Below, piece after piece: positions 13,117 through 13,836 of a stretch of DNA of 13,836 nucleotides; positions within the stretch are counted from its first letter, which is position 1, and each line of letters begins with the position of its first letter. Both the position numbers and the translations under genes were made by a program. The notes below the pieces were generated by a model that saw only the letters and a list, made by a program, of their open reading frames with translations, searched no databases and was not told the DNA's origin. Source of the stretch: CADEED01 sp044871085 (lineage in GTDB: Bacteria; Pseudomonadota; Gammaproteobacteria; Steroidobacterales; Steroidobacteraceae); the NCBI GenBank assembly GCA_044871085.1, contig JBIOZI010000397.1:1-13836 (forward strand), written 5' to 3'.

Positions 13117-13836
13117 GCCGCGAACTCGAAGCGCATGGACAGATCGACCGCCTGCACGTGCTTGGTGATGCCGCCGATCGAGATGTAATCGACGCCCGTC
13201 AGCGCGATCTCACGCACGGTGGCGAGGGTGACGCCGCCCGAGGCCTCGAGCTTCGCCTTCGCGCCGGCCGCGCGATTGCGCGCGACCGCGGCGCGCATGT
13301 CGTCGAGCGTGAGCTCGTCGAGCAAGATGATGTCCGCGCCCGCGTCGAGCGCCTGCTGGAATTCCGTCAGCGACTCCACCTCGACTTCGACCGGAATGCC
13401 CGCGGAAGTTCGCCGCGCGGTCTCTACCGCCCGGGCGATGGAACCGGCGGCGATGATGTGGTTTTCCTTGATGAGCACCATGTCGTGCAGGCCGAGCCGG
13501 TGATTGCGCGCGCCGCCGCAGCGCGCGGCGTACTTCTGCGCGAGGCGCAGGCCGGGCAGGGTCTTGCGCGTGTCGAGTATCTGGCAGCCGGTGCCCGCCA
13601 CCGCTTCGACATAGCGGCTCGCGGCGGTGGCGGTGGCGGACAGCGTCTGCAGGAAGTTGAGCGCCGTGCGCTCGCCCGTCAGCACGGGCCGCGCCGCGCC
13701 CGCGAGGCGCAGCACCGTCTGGTCGGGGAGGATGCGGCCGCCGTCCTGCGCCTGCCAGTCGAGGCGCACCGCGGAATCGAGTTGTTTGAAGGTCGCGTCG
13801 ACCCAGTCGGTGCCGCAGAGGATGGCGGGTTCCCGC
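13113..13836 (-). CDS. nadC: Nicotinate-nucleotide pyrophosphorylase (carboxylating), partial
   Basis: The gene is cut by the right edge. 240 residues are visible, reading in from REPAILCGTDWVDATF, and about 40 N-terminal residues should be missing. NadC (quinolinate phosphoribosyltransferase) converts quinolinate and PRPP to nicotinate mononucleotide, carbon dioxide and pyrophosphate in de novo NAD synthesis in the cytoplasm. Signature segments are GERTALNFLQ, DTRKTLPGLR, and GGARNHRLGLHDMVLIKENH, with EVEVESL, the LLDE loop, and LEASGGV followed by GVDYISIGGITKHVQAVDLS at the end. All expected active-site blocks in the visible part are present. Its stop overlaps the start of the membrane-fusion gene by 4 bp (13113-13116), so it probably leads or lies within the exporter operon. 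Its promoter is outside the window. Confidence 0.96.
   Translation of the reverse strand, partial: REPAILCGTDWVDATFKQLDSAVRLDWQAQDGGRILPDQTVLRLAGAARPVLTGERTALNFLQTLSATATAASRYVEAVAGTGCQILDTRKTLPGLRLAQKYAARCGGARNHRLGLHDMVLIKENHIIAAGSIARAVETARRTSAGIPVEVEVESLTEFQQALDAGADIILLDELTLDDMRAAVARNRAAGAKAKLEASGGVTLATVREIALTGVDYISIGGITKHVQAVDLSMRFEFAA

Noticed and set aside
1..13836. CRISPR array, tRNA, rRNA, integrase or prophage genes
   Set aside because: No spaced direct-repeat array, RNA gene signature or phage-type protein was found on either strand.

Overview
The window is GC-rich throughout (roughly two thirds G+C by eye), with long spurious open frames opposite most genes and only short gaps between genes. 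The protein types are Gram-negative: a lipoprotein membrane-fusion protein with an ABC-2 exporter, a di-haem c-type peroxidase, and Sec-secreted carbohydrate enzymes. A high-GC proteobacterium is likely. A gammaproteobacterium of the Steroidobacter/Xanthomonadales kind is a guess, because no rRNA or other taxonomic marker is present. I see no tRNA, rRNA, CRISPR array, integrase or transposase gene.

Layout from left to right. (1) 1-761, minus: a DUF1761 membrane protein followed, with a 4-bp ATGA overlap, by an SRPBCC (AHSA1-type) protein cut by the left edge. (2) 953-1759, plus: an orphan 268-aa protein with an HELVH motif and a downstream NEGAS segment, which looks like a thermolysin-type zinc site but belongs to no family I recognise. 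(3) 1766-2641, minus: an AraC-family regulator, convergent with the orphan. (4) 2628-2732: a 105-bp inverted-repeat element with 37-bp arms matching at 36 positions. It contains the AraC start codon in one arm and the stop codon of the upstream gene in the other. (5) 2728-6176, minus: a two-gene carbohydrate operon. A secreted GH43 glycosidase overlaps by 4 bp a secreted protein that joins a DUF1080 (LamG-like) domain to a CE1/esterase-D-like hydrolase with a visible Ser/Asp/His triad. (6) 6443-7810, plus: a periplasmic di-haem cytochrome c peroxidase/MauG-type protein, divergent from the GH43 gene. (7) 7846-13836, minus: a seven-gene run read from the right edge leftward: nadC (cut by the edge), a YbhG-like lipoprotein membrane-fusion protein, a single-NBD ABC ATPase, an ABC-2 permease, a secreted polysaccharide deacetylase, an isocitrate lyase/PEP mutase-family protein and a GNAT acetyltransferase. 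The first four are joined by successive 4-bp overlaps (ATGA, GTGA, ATGA), so they are probably translated in a coupled way.

How the genes may work together. The GH43 enzyme and the esterase fusion fit debranching and hydrolysis of arabinoxylan-like hemicellulose outside the cytoplasm, and the AraC regulator immediately downstream could control them. The exporter genes form a complete inner-membrane plus fusion-protein set that probably works with an outer-membrane channel encoded elsewhere. The most interesting points for follow-up are the inverted repeat that carries the stop and start of its two neighbours, the orphan HExxH protein, the DUF1080-esterase fusion, and the tight coupling of NAD biosynthesis (nadC) to an exporter.
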